This document shows positions 43,821 through 53,128 of a stretch of DNA of 64,000 bases, piece by piece. Every line of letters starts with the position of its first letter. The first letter of the stretch is position 1. The stretch comes from Bradyrhizobium sp. ARR65 (GTDB taxonomy: Bacteria > Pseudomonadota > Alphaproteobacteria > Rhizobiales > Xanthobacteraceae). A program made the translations under genes and the position numbers. Location: NCBI RefSeq assembly GCF_000472385.1, contig NZ_AWZU01000008.1, forward strand, positions 62,001 to 126,000, written 5' to 3'. The notes beneath the pieces were generated by a model. It did no database searches, was not told where the DNA came from, and saw only the letters and a program-made list of their open reading frames with translations.

Positions 43821-44911
43821 AAATCGCGGTCTTGGGAGGCGGCAACGGTTCCTTTGCCGCTGCAGGTGATTTTGCACTCCAAGGCCACGATGTGCGGCTG
43901 TGGCGGCGCGATACAGACCAAGTGTTGGCACATCGCCTTGAGGGCTCTCGCATCATCGTGAAGGATTCAAACGGCCGACACGATGTGCGGCTCGCGCTGG
44001 TGACCACCGAGATCGGCGATGCGGTGCATCAGGCCGAGCTTATCGTCTGTCCTGTTCCCGCATTCGCTCAGGCTGAGATCGCCAAACAACTCGCTCCGCA
44101 TCTGTGCGATGGCCAGGTCATATTCTTACCGCCGGCCACTTTCGGCACCATGATCTTTGCGAGCGCTTTGCGTGACGCGAGCAATCCCGCGAGCATAAGC
44201 TTTGCGGAGACGGGCACGTTACCTTGGCTGACGCGCAAGCATGACTCATTTGAGGTTGCCATCACTATTCGTGCCAAACGGCTTCCCGTCGGGGTCTTCC
44301 CGCTTCGCACTGCCGATCATGCGCTCTCGGTGATTGGACAGGCATTTCCCGGAGTGACCGAACCCTGCGGCGACGCGCTCTCCGGCGCGTTGATGAACGC
44401 CGGCCCAATTATTCACCCACCGCTCATCATCATGAACGCAGGCCCGATCGAGCACTTCGAAGGCTGGGACATCCACAAGGAAGGCACGCAAGCCGCAATC
44501 CGCCGCGTTACCGATGCGCTCGATGCCGAACGAATCGCGGTGCGGGAAGCGCTCGGCTACGGTGCACCGCATTTTCCTCTGGCGCATCATTATGCCAAGG
44601 AGGGCGAGATCTGGATGTATGGCCGCGGCTCGCACGATCGTCTCACCGATTCAGGGGATTGGCGAGAGCGAATCGTTCTGACTGCACACCGCTACATGCG
44701 TGAGGATTTGCAGATCGGCCTCTCGTTTCTGGCATCAGTAGCCGAACTGGCAGGCATCTCGACGCCACTCGCTCGATCATTTCTCGCCATCGGTGGTGCG
44801 ATTTGCGGTGAAGACTTCATGAGCACCGGGCGCACACTCGACAGCCTTGGTCTGGGCGACATGAATCGAGGCAGCCTGCAGCGCCTGTTGCGTGAAGGTT
44901 TCACCAGATGA
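43817..44911 (+). CDS. NAD/NADP octopine/nopaline dehydrogenase family protein
   Basis: 364 residues from TTG 43817, behind GGAGACGG and overlapping the ligase stop by 4 bp. The N-terminal Rossmann domain begins KIAVLGGGNGSFAAAGDFAL; the C-terminal helical domain carries NAGPIIHPPLIIMNAGPIEH, typical of opine dehydrogenases. These reductively couple or split amino-acid imines. Its presence in an amino-aromatic CoA cluster hints at handling an imino/amino intermediate (inference). A decayed copy of its 3' end lies at 56520-56854. Confidence 0.85.
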   Translation: MKIAVLGGGNGSFAAAGDFALQGHDVRLWRRDTDQVLAHRLEGSRIIVKDSNGRHDVRLALVTTEIGDAVHQAELIVCPVPAFAQAEIAKQLAPHLCDGQVIFLPPATFGTMIFASALRDASNPASISFAETGTLPWLTRKHDSFEVAITIRAKRLPVGVFPLRTADHALSVIGQAFPGVTEPCGDALSGALMNAGPIIHPPLIIMNAGPIEHFEGWDIHKEGTQAAIRRVTDALDAERIAVREALGYGAPHFPLAHHYAKEGEIWMYGRGSHDRLTDSGDWRERIVLTAHRYMREDLQIGLSFLASVAELAGISTPLARSFLAIGGAICGEDFMSTGRTLDSLGLGDMNRGSLQRLLREGFTR

Positions 44912-45894
44912 CCGCTACGCGCCCTTCAATCGCCTGCCTAGGAGCCGGTCGCATGGGCCGTGGTATCGCCGTGGCATTCGCCTATGCCGGCCACCCGGTC
45001 ACCATGATCGACGTCAAGCCACGTTCGCCGGAACAATTTACAAGGCTTGAGACGGAGGCGCTTGGTGAAGTTCGAAAAACACTCACGAGTCTGACACGCT
45101 TTGGACTGCTGACCGATGCCGAAGCGGCTGCGGTGCTGGCGCGAGTGATGGTCGCCCCTGCCGATCATAGCCTCCCAGCACTTGCCGAAGCGGGGATCGT
45201 GTTCGAAGGCGTCCCTGAGGTAGTCGATCTCAAGCGCGATGTGCTGGCTGTTGCCTCAAAGGCGGTTGGCCCAGACGTCATGATCGCTTCTACGACCTCC
45301 ACCATCTTGGTCGATGATCTCTCTGGCGCGGTCGCCCACCCCAGCCGCTTTCTCAACGTGCACTGGCTCAACCCAGCCTATCTGATTCCGCTCGTCGAAG
45401 TCTCACCCGGAGCGGCCACCGATCCTGCCGTTACCGCACGGATGAAGAGCCTGCTCGAAGGTATCGGCAAGGTACCGGTGGTCTGCGCAGCGAAGCCGGG
45501 CTTTATCGTGCCGCGTATCCAGGCGCTGGCGATGAACGAGGCGGCGCGGATGGTCGAAGAAGGTGTCGCCAGCGCCGAAGACATTGATAAGGCAATCCGG
45601 TTCGGCTTTGGATTTCGCTACGCTATTCTCGGCTTGTTGGAGTTCATCGATTGGGGCGGCGGCGATATTCTCTATTACGCCAGCCGCTATCTCGAGGACG
45701 CGCTTGGCAGCGACCGCTATCGCGCGCCGGACGTCATCTCACGCAACATGCGGGAGGGACGCATCGGCCTGCGCACCGGCGCCGGCTTTCTCAACTATTC
45801 CTGCCTGGATGTTGACGCCTACCGCGAACAGCGACTTTCCGAACTGGTCGACATGCTGCGTCATTTCGGGCTCGCGCGTTCCCCGGTTGTGTAG
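44908..45894 (+). CDS. 3-hydroxyacyl-CoA dehydrogenase (3-hydroxybutyryl-CoA type)
   Basis: 328 residues; ATG 44908 overlaps the previous stop by 4 bp. Rossmann motif CLGAGRMGRGIAVAFAYAG, then HWLNPAYLIPLVEVSPG (catalytic His) and GFIVPRIQALAMNEA. The C-terminal GLRTGAGFLNY is family-typical. It oxidises a 3-hydroxyacyl-CoA with NAD. Last gene of the operon. Confidence 0.92.
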   Translation: MTATRPSIACLGAGRMGRGIAVAFAYAGHPVTMIDVKPRSPEQFTRLETEALGEVRKTLTSLTRFGLLTDAEAAAVLARVMVAPADHSLPALAEAGIVFEGVPEVVDLKRDVLAVASKAVGPDVMIASTTSTILVDDLSGAVAHPSRFLNVHWLNPAYLIPLVEVSPGAATDPAVTARMKSLLEGIGKVPVVCAAKPGFIVPRIQALAMNEAARMVEEGVASAEDIDKAIRFGFGFRYAILGLLEFIDWGGGDILYYASRYLEDALGSDRYRAPDVISRNMREGRIGLRTGAGFLNYSCLDVDAYREQRLSELVDMLRHFGLARSPVV

Positions 45895-46329
45895 GATGGA
45901 CTCATAAAACGGGGCACAGCTCGATCTTTGTAACCACGTTGCGACATGGTTCGATCGGTATTGACCTGCCATTGCTGGCTGAATCGCGAGAAGACCTTCA
46001 CTATGGCGATCCTTCGAATGTGAGCTGCTGTGCCGCCGGCCCAATCGCGAGCAGCGAGCCTCAGCGGATCATTGAGTATTGGCGCCGGGCAATTCGGCGT
46101 ACACCGGTGCTGAAAGGCTGGCTCGTAGCGGTGCCCGTGGCACACGCCCCTCAGCGCCGAGTTGGCCGGATGCCGGCAACCGGGCCGATCTGGACTAAGC
46201 CCTGCTCGCGGCAGCAGCTGGAGACGAACAGCGCTAATGTCCAAAAAAGTTACGGGGCGCCGCGAGTGCGCCGTCCTCCGGGACAGTCGGCGCCTCAAAT
46301 GCGTCAGGTCATAGCGAGGATGACAATCC
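45895..46329. other. Region without recognised gene
   Basis: 435 bp between the catabolic operon and the cyclase pseudogene. Open frames on both strands lack homologous-looking segments and ribosome sites. It may be eroded coding DNA, as in the rest of the 46-58 kb zone. Confidence 0.45.
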
Positions 46330-46757
46330 TTGGCTCGCGAACACTTGGTGCGACGACTCATTGCGATTTTTGCGGCAGATGTGGCTGGCTACAGCCGCCT
46401 GACTAACCTGGATGAGGAAGCAACACACGCCCAGCTCCAGGATCACTTGCGCTCCCTCTTCAAGCCGAAGATCGCTCAGCACCGTGGGCGGGTCGGCAAG
46501 AAGACCGGAGACGAGCTGCCAGCTGAGTTCAGTAGCGTTGTGGATGCGCTCCGCTGCGCTGTCGAGGTGCAACGGGCATGGCGGAGCGCAATACCGACGT
46601 GCTGCAGGAGAGACGGATTGAGTTCCGCATTGGCATCAATTTCAGCGATCTCATGAGCGACGACGGCGACCTTTTCGGTACTGGTGTCAATGTGGCGGTG
46701 CGCCTCGAAGGGATTGCTGAGGCTGGCGATATCTGCATCGCGGGCCGAGTATTCTAA
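46330..46757 (+). pseudogene. Adenylate/guanylate cyclase class III fragment, frameshifted
   Basis: Frame 1 reads RRLIAIFAADVAGYSRLTNL ... VGKKTGDELPAEFSSVVDAL ... VEVQRAW; the homologous reading then continues one frame over as MAERNTDVLQERRIEFRIGI ... LFGTGVNVAVRLEGIAEAGD up to a TAA at 46755-46757. One missing base near 46576 (CGGGC|ATGGCG) explains the shift. The metal-binding Asp of FAADVAGYS is kept, but the domain stops before its end and no effector domain follows. Confidence 0.8.
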
Positions 46758-46908
46758 TGCCCATCGCGGACGTGCCGCCACATTGAGGCTGAGTCCGAAA
46801 CAACAAACATCCATCGCGCGAGCGGAACAAACCAACAGGGTGAAACCCTCGAACCATCGCGCGGTTCGGCGGCGACATGGCCGCTGGCGGCGCGGGCCTC
46901 GCGCCTGT

Positions 46909-49722
46909 CTATTCGATCAGGAGCAGACCGGGAGGGAGTGAATCGTCGTATAGACTGGCCCGATCGGATCGTCCGATCGGAACGAACCCTTTGATTTTTG
47001 CGGTCTGCAGCGAAGAGACGCCGGATTTCTCCAGCTTGCTGGCAATCAGGCCGCGCAAAGGCACGGGTAGATCCAGACTCCGATCGTCGACGACGCGCGC
47101 GGCCCGGAGGAACAGAATCTGCAGGTCGAGCAACTCCGGCGTAGTCCAATCGAAGCGCTGGAAAGCGTGATACGCGTGCTCGACGAGATCGGGCGAGACG
47201 ACAGTCTCCGGCCCGGCGTAGAGCGGAGTTCGGTTGAGCAGCAGCCCGAGCGCAGCAAGATAAGGAGCGCAGTGCCGCTTGGCGCTTGCAAGCGTCACCG
47301 CGATATCGCAGAAGCAACGCACCAGTTCCGCCTTGGTGTCGTGGTCGAGCAGTTCCAGGGATCCAGCCAGGCGCACGAGTTCGTCGGGCGCCCTGCCGCT
47401 GCGGATCCTGTCGATCTCTCCGGCCATAAGCCTGGTTTGACGTTCGCGCGTGAGCCCGCCCGCCACCCGGCGCCAGAGGATGTATTCCTGACTCTTGATG
47501 CGCCGACCGGGAAAACACGAGCCATCATCGTGCACCCGCCACAGGGCATCGATACGAAGCTCGTCCCCGACAACACCGAAGCCCGGGCGCAGCAGAAATC
47601 CAGCCATGATGAGCCATGCCTCTTCGTGATCCGCCGAACGTCGTCTGTCGTCCCACTGCTCCTCGAGCGCAGGCCAAAGGGCGCGCAGCAGCGGCCCGTT
47701 CCATTCACTTCTGGCAGACGCGAGGATGCGCTCCATACTCTTGAGGATCGTGGCAGCAGTAATCTTGTTCTTTTTGCTGTTATTGGCAGGCTGGGTGAAC
47801 ACGATCCCGATCTGCCTGCGTGCCGTTTCCAGCGCGTCCGCTGAAGCGTTCGGTGCAATCGGAGCGTTTGCCTCCCGCGCCCGCCCCGCCCCGGGCGTGC
47901 CCGAAACGCCTTGGACGTGCTCGCGCACGTTGAATTCCAGCGGCCAGGACTGCTGAACGGCCGGGTCGGCGCTGACGCACGAGATGTGGAGCAGCCCCAA
48001 TGCGTTCATCCGCGCCGTCAGACCGACCGGCAACATCCCGCCCGCTTCCCGACCGGATAGCTCAGCCGTCCTGACGATGGTCTGAAGCGGGGGCAACGGG
48101 TGAAATACGCCTTCGGACCAGGAAACGATGTCTCCGGCCCGGCTGTCGCTCTTCCGGGTCGAGGAATAAGCCTGGAAGCGCACCGGCTGATCGGTGCGGA
48201 GCTTAAGCTCAAGATCAGCGATCTCAAAAAGCTGCGACGGCGCTGCACCTTCAGGAAGAACGCACACGAGGGGCGCACGCATAGTCTCGCGATCCGCTGT
48301 CTGTATCCCCTCCACTTCGAGAAAGATCGCGGCGGCTGCCCCAGCGGCGATGCGACCCGAACGATGGTGGAGAAGGGCACCAAAGCGCGCGGCTCCGCGC
48401 GCCACCGCCAGATCCGGCTCCTCGTTCTCCAGAACCTGCGGTACGAAGCCGTCCTGCCAGGCTCCGATCTGCTCGCGCAGTCTTTGGCGCAGGAGCGGCG
48501 GTCGGACGGATCCGCCGTTGAACAGGACGGCATCAATGCGCGGGCGGTCATTGAGGAATTCGGCAAGGTGTCGGGTTATCGCGCTGTCGGGGGGATAAGG
48601 AAGCCCCCATTCCCTCAGTGCCCCATGCGTCCGGTACGGCCGCGCCGCGGCGTCGCAGAAGGGAAAAAATCCGTCCAGCAATAGGCTCTCGATTTCCGCC
48701 CGCATCACGGTCGCCGTCTGCGAGCCGCCGACCATCCCCGACCCGCGACCGGCCAGTGCAACAACGAACCGCTCATCCGGCGGCCCCGTAGTGGCCAGCG
48801 CGCGCTCTTTCAGATGACGGCAGGCGGCGACGAGCTGATCCCATTGCGGGCCGGAAAGCCGGCCGCCCGCCCCGGCAAGCCGCGGCTCCAGGAAATGGGC
48901 GACGGCAAGGTCGATATTGTCGCCGCCGAGCAGCGTGTGCTCGCTGACTGCGACACGCCTGATGTCGAGGTCCGGCGTTTGCTCGTTCAGGCGAATTTCA
49001 AAAATGCTGAAATCGGAGGTGCCGCCGCCGATATCGATGACCAACACGTGTCGCAGCCCGGCATCGCCGTTGTCGGGCCGCTGCCATAATTCGCGCGCTG
49101 GGTCGTGGCTTTCCAGCCAGCAATAGAACGCAGCCTGCGGCTCTTCGAGCAGTCGCACATCGCCGGGGAAGCCCGCTTCCTCGGCAGCGGTAATTGTCAG
49201 CCGCTGCGCCGCCACATCGAAGGAAGCCGGGACGGTAACCGTGATGTCCTGATCGTCGAACGCAAACCCGGCCTGGGCAAACCGCCTGTTCCAGATCCCC
49301 CGCAGATAGTTCAGAATCAGTGCCGAGGCGCGTAGCGGTGAGATTTTCTGCTCACGTGCCAGAACGGCCGATCCCCATGGCAGAAAAGGTGCCGACCGGT
49401 CGGCGGCGTGATGGCAAAGCCACGACTTCGCGGAATGGACCACCCGTCCGGGCGCTTCGCTTGCCTTCATGCGTGCAAAAAGGCCGACGATCCATTGCCC
49501 GGCTCCGACCTCCTCCCCGCGCAAATGTGCTGCGACCGCTTCCTCTGGCAGGTACAGGAAAGAAGGTAGCGTTGGCTTCTCGGTCAGACTAGCAAGACCT
49601 TCCCATTGCGGGACGAGAAGGACCTCTGGCGTTCCCTGGCCGAGCAGCGGGGCGAATGCGAGTGCGGAGTTGGTCGTGCCGAGATCAATACCAATGGCGA
49701 AGCGGGCGCGGTCTTTGCTCAA
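46909..49722 (-). CDS. Large Hsp70-like ATPase with long C-terminal extension (DUF3731-type)
   Basis: 937 residues, against about 640 for DnaK. Actin-like ATPase domain: phosphate-1 GIDLGTTNSA (11-20), TVPASFD, LLEEPQAAFYCWLESHD, phosphate-2 LVIDIGGGTSDFSIFEI and GGDNID. DnaK's substrate-binding beta-domain is not recognisable; instead there is a divergent middle and a helical C-terminal about 350 residues matching the DUF3731 layout. It is the third gene of a DUF2760-Hsp70-Hsp70 operon, 27 bp after its partner. Its client is unknown; the ATPase motifs look active. Confidence 0.9.
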   Translation of the reverse strand: MSKDRARFAIGIDLGTTNSALAFAPLLGQGTPEVLLVPQWEGLASLTEKPTLPSFLYLPEEAVAAHLRGEEVGAGQWIVGLFARMKASEAPGRVVHSAKSWLCHHAADRSAPFLPWGSAVLAREQKISPLRASALILNYLRGIWNRRFAQAGFAFDDQDITVTVPASFDVAAQRLTITAAEEAGFPGDVRLLEEPQAAFYCWLESHDPARELWQRPDNGDAGLRHVLVIDIGGGTSDFSIFEIRLNEQTPDLDIRRVAVSEHTLLGGDNIDLAVAHFLEPRLAGAGGRLSGPQWDQLVAACRHLKERALATTGPPDERFVVALAGRGSGMVGGSQTATVMRAEIESLLLDGFFPFCDAAARPYRTHGALREWGLPYPPDSAITRHLAEFLNDRPRIDAVLFNGGSVRPPLLRQRLREQIGAWQDGFVPQVLENEEPDLAVARGAARFGALLHHRSGRIAAGAAAAIFLEVEGIQTADRETMRAPLVCVLPEGAAPSQLFEIADLELKLRTDQPVRFQAYSSTRKSDSRAGDIVSWSEGVFHPLPPLQTIVRTAELSGREAGGMLPVGLTARMNALGLLHISCVSADPAVQQSWPLEFNVREHVQGVSGTPGAGRAREANAPIAPNASADALETARRQIGIVFTQPANNSKKNKITAATILKSMERILASARSEWNGPLLRALWPALEEQWDDRRRSADHEEAWLIMAGFLLRPGFGVVGDELRIDALWRVHDDGSCFPGRRIKSQEYILWRRVAGGLTRERQTRLMAGEIDRIRSGRAPDELVRLAGSLELLDHDTKAELVRCFCDIAVTLASAKRHCAPYLAALGLLLNRTPLYAGPETVVSPDLVEHAYHAFQRFDWTTPELLDLQILFLRAARVVDDRSLDLPVPLRGLIASKLEKSGVSSLQTAKIKGFVPIGRSDRASLYDDSLPPGLLLIE

Positions 49723-49749
49723 GGATTACCTCCAGAGGCGGTCCGGCCC

Positions 49750-51582
49750 TTATTCCGTGCGGACCTGGAACTCAACCTTCCATCGGCGATCGGAGTTCGT
49801 GTGCCTCATCCAAAGCTCAAGGATGCCAAGTTCGGTGACGACGGGGCTGACGCGAACCGGCACTACCTGCCCCACGGGGACGTCCAGTGCCGGGATCGCG
49901 ACTTCGAGCAGGCCAGCGTCATCAAGCTCACGCTCGGCATCGGGGATTATCTGTCCCGGCGTATCACCGCTTCGTACCGAGGAGGAGAAAAACCGAAACT
50001 CCGCCGTGTGGCCGGTCACAAGCCCGAACTCGCGTCCTTCGATCAGCAGTTCCGTGCCTTCCTGCATCCCCTGCGGGACAACACACAAAGCCTTCAGCGG
50101 CGGCTTATAGCCCGGAATGGCGGGCATCGACGTTTCCAGGCCGATGTAATAGGAGCGCGCCGCGCCGGCCTTGATGCGCATGCCCTTGCCAGTGGTGCGG
50201 AGACGTCCGTAGATCGCGCCGCCACGTGCGACGGCGAGGTCTGGTTCGAAACCCTGCAATTCGCGGACTCGCTGGCCCCCATTCCAGGACGCCAGCAGAT
50301 CAAGCACTCGGGTACGGATTGGCGCGGCTTTGAAAACGCCCCCATTAAACAAGACCGCGGTCGGCATCAGCACCTGCGCGCCAGCCGATGCTCCCACCAG
50401 AGCGGCAAGCTTTTCGCTTGCCTTCACGTTCTGCAGGCTCTGAACGAGAAACCGGGCGATATGCTTGCTTACGACAGGGTCGGAGGCATAGGGCAGACCG
50501 AATTCGTGTAGCCCTGCTATGCGGCTCTCGCGCGGCAGGTCGTCAAGGCTGGTTCTGGCGAAAAAACCATCGACAACAACTTGCTCCAGCATCTCGCGAT
50601 CGAGAGTCGTTGAGACAGTCTTGGCAAGCAGGCTAGAGCCGCGCGAGGGCACCGCGATTGGGGCCTGCGCCAACGCGCCATCATCAAACAGAACGATCTT
50701 GGCTTTGGAGGCGGCATGCACGAGCGCCAGGAACTGCCAAGAGTCCAGCCGTTTGCCCGCGGCCTCAAGCTTGGCGTTCAGCGCATATGCGAGCGCCAAA
50801 TCCATATTGTCGCCACCCAGCAGAATGTGCTCGCCAACGCTGACACGCTCAAGTTCCAGGCGGCCTTCGACGTCGGTGACCGCGATCAAGCTGAAATCGG
50901 CTGTCCCGCCACCGACGTCGCAGACCAGCACGATGTCGCCATCAGCAATCAGGTTTCGCCATTCTCTGCGAGTCTGCGCCATCCAGGCGTAGAATGCAGC
51001 CTGCGGCTCCTCCAGCAATGTGACGTCCCCGAGCCCCGCATCCTTGGCGGCCTCGGCGGTGAGGCTTCTTGCGATTTCATCGAACGAGGCAGGAACGGTA
51101 ACAACGATCTCGCCTTCCGAGAGGTCCCAATCCCGCCCCTGTACCCGTTCGGTGTGCAGGAACGCATCCCTGAGGTGTTGGAGGTAAAGGCGTGAGCATT
51201 CGAATGGCGAGACCTTCTCTTCCGCGATGTCGGATCGCCAGGGCAGGATCCGCTGCTTCGGGTCGATATGCGGGTTGGACAGCCAGGATTTGGCGGAGGT
51301 CGCGAGGCGATCAGGCACGAGCGCCCCCCGCTCGCGCGCGAACTGGCCAATGATCGCGCGCTGCCCCGCATCGTTCCAGGGCAGAGGAAACGAACTCTCC
51401 GGGAACTCCTCGGAGTGCGGAATATAGACGGCGGACGGCAGTGTCGGCATCTCGCCGATCTGATTTGGCCCTAGGGTCTGCGGGATTTCGATAATCCTGG
51501 TCTCGCCACTCTCGAGATCTGCGATCGCGATTGCGCTGTTGCTGGTGCCGAGGTCGATAGCAAGACTGAAACGAGCGCTCAT
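49750..51582 (-). CDS. Hsp70-like ATPase (YegD/HscC-like)
   Basis: 610 residues. AIDLGTSNSAIAI (8-20), TVPASFDEIAR, LLEEPQAAFYAWMAQTRREW, LVCDVGGGTADFSLIAV and LLGGDNMDLALAYAL give a full actin-fold ATPase. The C-terminal beta-rich part (from about 500) is unlike DnaK's and lacks an EEVD-like end. It shares SAKSWL, EEPQAAFY and GGDN with the 937-residue protein, so the two are ancient paralogues that may form a heterodimer. No DnaJ or GrpE gene is nearby. Confidence 0.92.
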   Translation of the reverse strand: MSARFSLAIDLGTSNSAIAIADLESGETRIIEIPQTLGPNQIGEMPTLPSAVYIPHSEEFPESSFPLPWNDAGQRAIIGQFARERGALVPDRLATSAKSWLSNPHIDPKQRILPWRSDIAEEKVSPFECSRLYLQHLRDAFLHTERVQGRDWDLSEGEIVVTVPASFDEIARSLTAEAAKDAGLGDVTLLEEPQAAFYAWMAQTRREWRNLIADGDIVLVCDVGGGTADFSLIAVTDVEGRLELERVSVGEHILLGGDNMDLALAYALNAKLEAAGKRLDSWQFLALVHAASKAKIVLFDDGALAQAPIAVPSRGSSLLAKTVSTTLDREMLEQVVVDGFFARTSLDDLPRESRIAGLHEFGLPYASDPVVSKHIARFLVQSLQNVKASEKLAALVGASAGAQVLMPTAVLFNGGVFKAAPIRTRVLDLLASWNGGQRVRELQGFEPDLAVARGGAIYGRLRTTGKGMRIKAGAARSYYIGLETSMPAIPGYKPPLKALCVVPQGMQEGTELLIEGREFGLVTGHTAEFRFFSSSVRSGDTPGQIIPDAERELDDAGLLEVAIPALDVPVGQVVPVRVSPVVTELGILELWMRHTNSDRRWKVEFQVRTE

Positions 51583-51694
51583 GAGGGAGGGGTGTCCTGG
51601 TTGTCGTGCTATCGATTCGCGTCAATAGCCGCGCGTGATGGAAAGCACCGGTTGCGCGTGATCCGACTCCGGCAGCCGGCCAATGCGAGCCCCC

Positions 51695-52315
51695 TTATCT
51701 CAGTTCCACCTCCGCCGGAGCGATTGCTGGAAGTCGATCAGTCGAGCTCCGCAAAACGCGTGGTAGATTCACTGCATCCGTTTTCCAGCCGTGGTGGACA
51801 AGCACTCCCGAGAACGGCGCCGGGCCGCTGATCTTGCCCAGCAGTCGGTACTCGTCCGGTGAATAGCCAGCGGCGACCTGCACCGTCGATCCCTCGCTCT
51901 CTGCGCGCACGGGGGAGATTCGGAAGTGCTCCAGCAGGGCGGTTTTGCATCCGGCATGGACCACGCGCGCGGCTGCCCCAACCTGTGCGTCGTCATGCGC
52001 GTTGATGTCGTCCATCAGGAAATCGACCAGCCGGCCCCTTGCCTGCAGCATCGCCAAAAAGCTGACGATCTCGGCGTCTGCTTGGTTTGCACCGCTCGGA
52101 ACAGGCATCGGTCGGGCCGCCTCAGCGCCAACACTTCGGTTATCCCGTGACGGGCCGCGCCCGACCAGAATCGCTATCAGCGCGACAAGGCTCAGGACCA
52201 CGGCCCCACCCGATAGATACATTTGGAATGCGCTCGCTGCCGGCAGCAATTCCAGAGCGTTCACCACGAGCAGGAGCAGGAGCACTATAATGGCCATCGC
52301 TTTCATCGCATGCAT
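51695..52315 (-). CDS. DUF2760 membrane-anchored protein
   Basis: 206 residues from ATG 52315; ATG 52345 is an alternative with no ribosome site, while AGGGAG lies 12 bases before 52315. Two N-terminal hydrophobic segments (AMAIIVLLLLLVVNALELL and the next, GGAVVLSLVALIAILVG), then a cytoplasmic domain with ARGRLVDFLMDDINAHDDAQ, VAAGYSPDEYRLLGKISGP and a C-terminal AIAPAEVELR, all typical of DUF2760. It precedes the two Hsp70 genes (112-bp gap); this trio recurs in proteobacteria. It may anchor the chaperones at the membrane (inference). Confidence 0.85.
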   Translation of the reverse strand: MHAMKAMAIIVLLLLLVVNALELLPAASAFQMYLSGGAVVLSLVALIAILVGRGPSRDNRSVGAEAARPMPVPSGANQADAEIVSFLAMLQARGRLVDFLMDDINAHDDAQVGAAARVVHAGCKTALLEHFRISPVRAESEGSTVQVAAGYSPDEYRLLGKISGPAPFSGVLVHHGWKTDAVNLPRVLRSSTDRLPAIAPAEVELR

Positions 52316-52379
52316 GTTTAGCCGCAGCTCCCTTTTGAGACGCATAGCGTTGATTCGCCGCGGTGCATGTGGCCAGGCT

Positions 52380-52792
52380 CAGGGCAAGTTTAGAGATACT
52401 GCTCGCGGTGCACCCCAGGGTCTTGCCGCAGGCAATGATGCTGGCGATCGTCTCTTCATTCATGCAGTTCTGGAGCGACAACGTACCCGTCCGACGTAAG
52501 ATACTGTTGGATCATTTGGTCGTCCAGGCCGTGTCGTAGGACTTCATTGCAAACGAGGGCGCTATCGACCGGCGTCTGCTTCGCGAACTGCTGCACATCA
52601 GTAACGTGCAGCGCCCGCATGGGAACCGAGAATTCCGCAACATCCGTGGCGCGAGTAACGCGCAAAGCATGCTTTCTCATGCGTTCGACATGCTCGGGCC
52701 ACGGTTCAATGAATATCACGTCCATGCCCGCTCACACCATATGTGCGCCGGAATACCCTGCAACGGCGCCTGCTCCTACGATAGCTCTGGTG
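52380..52792 (-). pseudogene. Ketopantoate reductase (ApbA/PanE family) remnant
   Basis: Reading on the minus strand: AIVGAGAVAGYSGAHMV, in-frame TGA (where Arg is expected), AGMDVIFIEPWPEHVERMRK ... LTSDGYVV, then a frameshift into SLQNCMNEETIASIIACGKT. The GxGxxG cofactor loop and the LQNxxxNEE motif of the family are clear. A nonsense codon, a frameshift near 52470 and loss of the C-terminal half make it non-functional. It lies just upstream of DUF2760. Confidence 0.8.
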
Positions 52793-53128
52793 ACCCATGG
52801 TTTCCGACACTTTCGCTGGCAGAGCCTAGCGCGCCGGCAGCGCTAGGACTTGCTGAGAACCTTGAGGCCCTAGTTGATGTTCCGCGCAAATGCCCATTCG
52901 TTCGAACTAAAAAGCCTGCGTCCTCGTGGCACGGTCGCGCCCTGCATGGGCCTGGGAAGGGGCCCGCCAAAAAGCAGAACGCGTCGGAGCGGAATCAGGT
53001 ATTCGACAGCCCTCCTTTGTAGCACTTACCGCGAACGTGCGGACTACTGAATGAGCGAAACCGACCCAGGGAATTCCGACCTGATACGGTTGTGCTTGCG
53101 ACTCCTCGTGTTCGCCAAGCTGGCGGGC
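52793..53128. other. Intergenic region, no gene recognised
   Basis: 336 bp. A plus-strand frame from ATG 53051 enters the antisense of the Crp gene and is not credible beyond it. No RNA gene or clear promoter was identified. Confidence 0.45.
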
